A program made the translations under genes and the position numbers. Below are positions 57,926 to 64,000 of a stretch of DNA of 64,000 nt, piece after piece (within the stretch, counting starts at the first letter, position 1; every line of letters begins with the position of its first letter). Origin of the DNA: Henckelia pumila (Eukaryota > Streptophyta > Magnoliopsida > Lamiales > Gesneriaceae); NCBI RefSeq assembly GCF_033568475.1, contig NC_133122.1, positions 143,909,402-143,973,401 of the forward strand, in the 5' to 3' direction. The notes beneath the pieces were generated by a model. It saw only the letters and a list, made by a program, of their open reading frames with translations, did not search any database and was not told the DNA's origin.

Positions 57926-60130
57926 ATGAGGTGGTTAAAATTTTGCGAAGAAACAATAATTAACTCAACAGAAAGTCCTTTCAGACGGTTGATTAATCTC
58001 AATTGCCTTCTTAGAGACCTCACTCGAGCTGGCCAATTTTCCGATTCTCTCAATCTCTTCCAACAAATTCACTCATCCCATAACTTGAAACCTGACCAGT
58101 TCTCGGTGTCGACCGCCCTAACTGTGTGCGCCAACATCCATGATACCTTAGTGGGTTCCCAACTTCACGCTTACTCCATGCAATCAGCCCTTCACTTCTT
58201 TCCTCATGTTAATAATAGCCTCCTTTCATTCTATACAAAGTCTCAAGATTTGGTTTCGGTCAAAAAGGTGTTTGATGAAATAAAGAAACCTGACATTTAC
58301 TCGTATACCACTTTGATATCTGCTTGTGCAAAGCTTGGTGAATTTGATTATGCTCTTGGCCTTTTTTACCAAATGCCACTTGAAAATGTGCCTGTATGGA
58401 ATGCCATAATCTCTGGGTGTTTAGAAAATTGGCATGATGAAATTGCATTTGATTTGTTTCACAAAATGCATGGCTTGGGTATAAAAGCTGATAACTATAC
58501 TTATGCTAGTGTTTTGAGTTTGTGTTCTCTAAAGGACTTCGATTTTGGGAGGCAAGTACATTCTGCTGTTGTCAAGACTGGATACTTTGCAAGAACTTCG
58601 GTAATTAATTCATTGCTTACCATGTATTTTAATGGTAAATGTGCTGAGTGTGCTTTTACTGTGTTTGAGGAACTGGACCACCTTGTCAGAGATGAAATAA
58701 CATACAACACAGTTATAGCTGGTTTAGGGAGCATGGGAAGAGAAGATGAGGCATTACTGATGTTCAAAGATATGCAAATTGTTGGCCTTAAACCTACAAA
58801 ATTAACCTATCTTAGTATCATGGGTGCATGTATGTTTTGTAGAATGGCTATTCAAATACATTGCCAAGCAATAAAAATGGGATTCGAATATTTTATTTCA
58901 GTCAGCAATGCAACGATAAGCATGTATTCTCGTTGTGGGGACTTAAGTTCAGCTTGCTTGATTTTTGAAGGATTAGAAGCAAAGGACTTGGTGTCATGGA
59001 ATGCCATTATAGCAAGCTACTCTCAAGAGAATTTGGGTATTGATGCTATTTTCGCCTACGTGCAGATGCAAAGGAATGACATTGAACCAGATGAGTTTAC
59101 GATTGGAGGCTTACTAGCAAGCTTGGATTTGGGAGTTTTGGTTGAGATGATTCATGCCATTGTAATAAAAAACGCACTAATCTTGAAACATGAAGTTTCA
59201 AATGCTTTGGTTTCTGCCTTTTCAAGCTGTAATGAAATAAGCCAGGCTAACAAACTCTTTTGTGATATGTACTCCAGGAACTTGATATCCTGGAATGCCA
59301 TGATTTCTGGATATCAGTTGAATGGATTGCCAGAACAAGGTTTGCAGCAATTTTCCAAACTGCTGCAGTCAGGAATGAGACCAAACCACTACACTCTTAG
59401 CATCGTATTGAACATTTATGCAAGCAATTCAGATCTTCGGCATGGAAAACAGATGCATGCGTATATTCTGAGATTCGGGCATTTCTCTCACGTGTCAATT
59501 GGTAATTCTCTCATAGCATTCTATGCTCATATTGGAGCTCTACATTTGTCTCGGAGAGTGTTTCAAAGTATGCCCCATAAAGACATTGTATCTTGGAACT
59601 CGATGATATCTGCATATGCCCAAAATGGAGAAGGCAACGAAGCTATGAATTGTTTTCAAGAAATGCAGGTTTGTGGTAAAATCAGACCTGATAAGGCCAC
59701 CTTTACTGCAGTACTCACAGCTTGTAGTCGCTCTGGTTTAGTTGCGGATGGCATCCAGATCTTCAGCGTGATGGTAAAAGATTATGATATTGAGCATGAC
59801 ACAAGCCATTTTTCTATAATTGTTGATCTCTTAGGTCGAGCTGGATATCTTGACATAGCCGAGGGACTAATCCATAGTAAGGGCATCAGCGTCGACTCCA
59901 GTGTGTGGTGGACGTTGTTCAGTTTATGCACAACACATGGTGATTTCCAGTTGGGAAGTATGATAGCGAGATATCTCATTGAACTTGGGAATGAAGATCC
60001 AGCAGTTTATGTTCTTTTGTCGAATATCTATGCTAATGCTGGAAAATGGGAAGAGTCTGCTGATGTGAGGGAATTGATGAAGAAATATAGGGTAACGAAG
60101 CGACCTGGCAACAGTTGGATCGGAGCATAA
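57926..60130 (+). CDS. PLS-class pentatricopeptide repeat protein (E-type), At3g49740-like
   Basis: This intronless 734-codon gene encodes PPR motifs almost end to end (for example PDIYSYTTLISACAKLGEFD, ENVPVWNAIISGCLE, KDLVSWNAIIASYSQ, KDIVSWNSMISAYAQNGEGNEA). P, L and S variants alternate. It finishes with an E-type extension (VYVLLSNIYANAGKWEESADV ... GNSWIGA) and no DYW deaminase. Such proteins bind organellar RNA, usually for C-to-U editing or processing. The length and C-terminus resemble the Arabidopsis At3g49740 product (about 737 aa) from memory. An organelle-targeting N-terminus is not obvious. The start at 57926 is the first ATG of the frame. A 10.8-kb nested retrotransposon lies about 420 bp upstream. 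Confidence 0.9.
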   Translation: MRWLKFCEETIINSTESPFRRLINLNCLLRDLTRAGQFSDSLNLFQQIHSSHNLKPDQFSVSTALTVCANIHDTLVGSQLHAYSMQSALHFFPHVNNSLLSFYTKSQDLVSVKKVFDEIKKPDIYSYTTLISACAKLGEFDYALGLFYQMPLENVPVWNAIISGCLENWHDEIAFDLFHKMHGLGIKADNYTYASVLSLCSLKDFDFGRQVHSAVVKTGYFARTSVINSLLTMYFNGKCAECAFTVFEELDHLVRDEITYNTVIAGLGSMGREDEALLMFKDMQIVGLKPTKLTYLSIMGACMFCRMAIQIHCQAIKMGFEYFISVSNATISMYSRCGDLSSACLIFEGLEAKDLVSWNAIIASYSQENLGIDAIFAYVQMQRNDIEPDEFTIGGLLASLDLGVLVEMIHAIVIKNALILKHEVSNALVSAFSSCNEISQANKLFCDMYSRNLISWNAMISGYQLNGLPEQGLQQFSKLLQSGMRPNHYTLSIVLNIYASNSDLRHGKQMHAYILRFGHFSHVSIGNSLIAFYAHIGALHLSRRVFQSMPHKDIVSWNSMISAYAQNGEGNEAMNCFQEMQVCGKIRPDKATFTAVLTACSRSGLVADGIQIFSVMVKDYDIEHDTSHFSIIVDLLGRAGYLDIAEGLIHSKGISVDSSVWWTLFSLCTTHGDFQLGSMIARYLIELGNEDPAVYVLLSNIYANAGKWEESADVRELMKKYRVTKRPGNSWIGA

Positions 60131-60440
60131 GATTGGTTACACCGTACTCTTAACGTATTTTTATCTTCTAAAATTGAACATTTTGCACTAAGATCAATGT
60201 TCAACTTTGCGCCTCATAGAGCAATTTGGTCTATATTTCTACTTCGAACGATTGCGTATTAAAAATAATCACGTACCTCAAGGTATTATTTTTGGTTATT
60301 AATTCTCGTTTGGTTTGTTTAAATTTTTGTGCTATACATTCAAGAAAATGATAAACAGATAGGAGAGTGCGTGCATTTGTATAACTAATAATTATTAAGG
60401 ATGCATTTGCACTCGAAATGAATAAATTTCAATATTAATC
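60131..60440. other. PPR 3' flank, no feature seen
   Basis: AT-rich; it presumably holds the PPR 3' UTR. No terminator can be fixed. Confidence 0.4.
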
Positions 60441-60940
60441 TATTATTATTATTATTACCTTTATAAAAGCATGAATGTTTACACAATTGTGAAATATCCA
60501 TAATAGCCTTTTGAATTCATGAAATATTCTTCATTAGGGGTATATTGTGAAATATTAATATACATACATAAATACACATACACACGGTCAAAGTATTGGA
60601 CCCTTTTTTTAATAACCCTTTGGTGTGCAATTATTATACATAAATATACATACACACGGTCATTCATTAAATTAAATTAAATTATTAAATAAGCGTGAAT
60701 GAATTTCTTTTGTCATTATCTTCATTAAATTAAATATAAATAAATGTAAATAAGCATTAATGTTTGCAATACACACGATCGATCAAATTTTTTTGAGATT
60801 GGATTTGTTGTTCATTAAATATATTATGCGTCATATCTTCATAAAAAAATATTATGCGTCAGACATCAATTGGTTTATCCCTATATTGGATATATATATT
60901 GGATAGGTATTTGCACAGTTTGGCCATTATCTTCATTAAT

Positions 60941-60995
<55 letters not shown>

Positions 60996-61294
60996 AATAA
61001 GCATAAACGTTTGCAATACAGTCGCTTGGTCAAAATTATTTCGGTTTGGATATGTTGTTCATTTAATTTAATAATTTAAATTTAAATTTAAATGCGTCAA
61101 ACATCAATTCGTTTATCACTATCCCTATCCCTATATAAAGGGCATCGATGGATGCTTTGTTCTAGAAAATTTGAGCGGTCATAATTTTTCGAATAAATCT
61201 ATCTATTAATTAAATCTCAAAATGGATTGGCTTACAATTGTTCCCCGACTGCGGATGCAATCCTCATTGTGAGATGCATTTTGAGATTCAATGT
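60441..61294. repeat. Direct duplication, copy 1
   Basis: The block from CATGAATGTTTACACAATTG through CCCTATATAAAGGGCATCGA to ATTTTGAGATT recurs at 62819-64000. It includes AATAACCCTTTGGTGTGCAA and CACACGGTC motifs, a long TA tract (about 60945-60992) and a TATATAAA box (61132-61139). Short frames here are not recognisable proteins. Confidence 0.85.
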
Positions 61295-62406
61295 CGTGGA
61301 CGAGATTATCCTACTATAGAACACTTCTTGCGGAGGCAATCTTTGTGGGGTGTATTAAGGTACTATTTTAGCATACGGTTGAACCTAAGAGATCTTCGAA
61401 TTGTAAGATCATCGATCGTGTTATTCAATTTGTGTAAGTTGTTGTAAAAGGTTGTGCTTTCTTTTCTAACAGCTTTCAATAAAGTAGAAGAACCTATGTT
61501 TTCTCCTTTACTTTTTTAACTGAATTTATGCTATCTTATGTTTATTTTGTTTGCCATTTCTCTTTCAAAGAAAGAACTTAGTGTGTAAATGAACTTGGTT
61601 CAATGCAAGCGAAATAATCAATGATTGAATGAAAGTTTTACTAAAAGGAATAACATATTCAATTCTAGAGAAATACTCAATGAATCAATGAATGTCAGGA
61701 TATCACAAACATTGGCTTTGAATAAAAGAACATGAAATACAAAACTTATGACAAACATTGGAATTATTCGCCTTCGATCATCCTTCACGTGCAAAAACAA
61801 CGGGACTTATCCGAATGAATATTGATAGATTTATAATTAAGGAAATGAAAGTTTTGTCACGACCAATAATATTATTTTAAATATAGATTGGATTGGAATA
61901 ATTGGATGTGATATAGAAGTAAGCATACGAGGTACATTTAATTTTTTATTCATTTAAGTTTCATTGATGACCAAATCCATGATGATACTATATTACATTC
62001 AACGTTACTAGAGGATAATTTTCTTAATATAATGTGATTCCATTATATTAATTCATTTGAGAAACAATCTCTGAAATCGAGATGTAATTTTATTAGTTAG
62101 CTATCGTCGTACTGTCTCACACCATCATTTATTTTAATATATATAATGAATAAAAAATAAATATTATGCACATTCAAGTACGGAAAAATTGGAAGACAAT
62201 AACAAAATTAAATAAGTAAACAACAACTAATTTAAATTTATTTTATTAAGAAACAAACGCAATAAGAAGAAATTTTATTTGCTGATATGCTTCATATTGC
62301 ATAAATTTCAAATTAAATTTTTTATATTTAATCATTGTGAACCATGACGATGATAATAGAAATTAGATCTCTAACAAGTCCATGATCGCCTGAGTGATAG
62401 TAGAAG

Positions 62407-62448
<42 letters not shown>

Positions 62449-62818
62449 CAAAAATCAAATAAATTGACATATGATTCCAAAGAACAGAAGAACATGAAAA
62501 CAAATACAATTGAAGGCGAACAAAAAGCACAAGAGGGAAAGAAGACCAAAAAAAGAAGATTTTAGGAGTTAACCAAAAAAAGCAAGAACACCAAAGCCAA
62601 TTAATTAAGATAATTAGGAATGATGAGAAAACATCAACTTTCACCCGAAGAAGCAAGAAATTATTAAGATGTAGGAGTTAGGACAACAAAAAAGACCAAC
62701 ATATGAAGATATCCAAAATAAAAATAAATGGACGTAAAATGGTTAAATTAATTTTAGATAATAAATTGTCGATTGAGCCCTTGATTTGTTTCCAGTGTGC
62801 TACAAACAATTAAAATAT
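61295..62818. other. Spacer between the two duplicated blocks
   Basis: AT-rich; it contains a TA tract at about 62407-62446. The first part continues the copy-1 sequence and may also be duplicated beyond the window. No gene was identified. Confidence 0.4.
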
Positions 62819-63574
62819 CTATTATCTATTACCTTTACAACAACATGAATGTTTACACAATTGTGAAATATCCATAATAATCTTTTGGACTCATGAAATG
62901 TTCTCCATTAGAATCATGATCAGGGGTATATTGTGAAATATTCATAATAACCTTTTGATGTGCAATTATATTATTATTATATAAACATAAATACACATAC
63001 ACACGGTCAAAGTATTGTGCCACTTCTTTAATAACCCTTTGGTGTGCAATTATTATACATAAATACACATACACATGGTCATTCATTAAATTAAATTAAA
63101 TTAAATTATTAAATAAGCGTGAATGAATTTCTTTTGTCATTATCTTCATTAAATTAAATATAAATAAATGTAAATAAGCATAAATGTTTGCAATACATAC
63201 GGTCGGTTAGAATCATGATCAGGGGTATATTGTGAAATATTCATATATATACATAAATACACATACACACGATCAAAGTATTGGGCCCCTTCTTTAATAA
63301 CCCTTTGGTGTGCAATTGTTATACATAAATACACATACACACGGTCATTCATTAAATTAAATTAAATTATTAAATAAGCGTGAATGAATTTATTTTGTCA
63401 TTATCTTCATTAAATTAAATATAAATAAATGTAAATAAGCATGAATGTTTTCAATACACACGGTCGGTCAAATTTCTTTGAGATTGGATTTGTTGTTCAT
63501 TAAATATATTATGCGTCATATCTTCATAAAAAAAAATATTACGCGTCAGACATCAAATGGTTTATCCCTATATT

Positions 63575-63635
<61 letters not shown>

Positions 63636-64000
63636 AGGTATTTGCACAGTTTGGCCATTATCTTCATTAATTATAAATATATATATATATATATATATAA
63701 TATAAATATAATAAATAAGCATAAACGTTTGCAATACAGTCGCTTGATCAAAATTATTTTGGTCTGGATATGTTGTTCATTTAATTTAATAATTTAAATT
63801 TAAATGCGTCAAACATCAATTGGTTTATCCATATCTCTATCCCTATATATAAGGGCATCGATGGATGCTTTGTTCTTGAAAATTTGAGCGGTCATAATTT
63901 TCCGAATAAATCTATCTATTAATTAAATCTCAAAATAGCTCGGCTTACAATTGTTCCCGACTGCGGATGAAATCCTCATTGTGAGATGCATTTTGAGATT
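62819..64000. repeat. Direct duplication, copy 2 (runs off the window)
   Basis: It matches copy 1 with an added internal duplication of about 300 bp (62835-63200 resembles 63210-63480). It carries a longer TA tract (63571-63630) and TATATATAA at 63844-63852. Homology continues to the last base, so the unit is longer than seen here. Confidence 0.85.

Noticed and set aside
61238-61447. 69-codon frame beginning MFPDCGCNPHC
   Set aside because: The Cys-rich start hinted at a small secreted peptide. There is no signal peptide, and the duplicated copy has a base missing in the C-run that shifts the frame.

Overview
This window is nuclear DNA of a flowering plant, probably an asterid eudicot. The evidence is spliced genes with GT-AG introns and plant-only gene families, set in very AT-rich spacers full of transposons. 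No bacterial or organellar content was seen.

Four host genes are supported. From left to right they are: a complete BRAHMA (SWI/SNF ATPase) gene at 3296-15161 (+, 14 coding exons, about 2211 aa); an IQM-family calmodulin-binding protein at 16654-18940 (-, 8 coding exons, about 493 aa); an NPR1-type salicylic-acid co-receptor at 40295-44110 (+, 4 exons, about 585 aa); and an intronless PLS-class pentatricopeptide repeat protein at 57926-60130 (+, 734 aa).

The rest is a record of mobile DNA. A 363-bp TRIM-like retroelement sits in BRM intron 9. hAT-type MITEs lie at 661-1101, 15658-16187 and 39218-39478. A cluster of foldback (hairpin) MITEs in TA microsatellites fills 21.5-22.7 kb. A long-inverted-repeat element at 23.1-25.5 kb was split by a 1424-bp solo LTR. 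The most unusual object is 31204-38899: a nearly whole endogenous pararetrovirus (Caulimoviridae) bounded by imperfect terminal inverted repeats and a perfect 9-bp direct repeat, like a Mutator-type transposon. At 46744-57503 two Reina-like chromovirus retrotransposons are nested. The inner one has LTRs that read as identical, so it is very young.

The right end (60.4-64 kb) holds a long AT-rich direct duplication that carries a TATA-like box and continues past the window edge. The host genes are functionally unrelated neighbours (chromatin remodelling, Ca2+/calmodulin signalling, immunity, organelle RNA processing). Exon boundaries were derived by hand from splice signals and frame continuity; reading frame is preserved through every junction listed. 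Comparisons with known families are from memory, not from a search.
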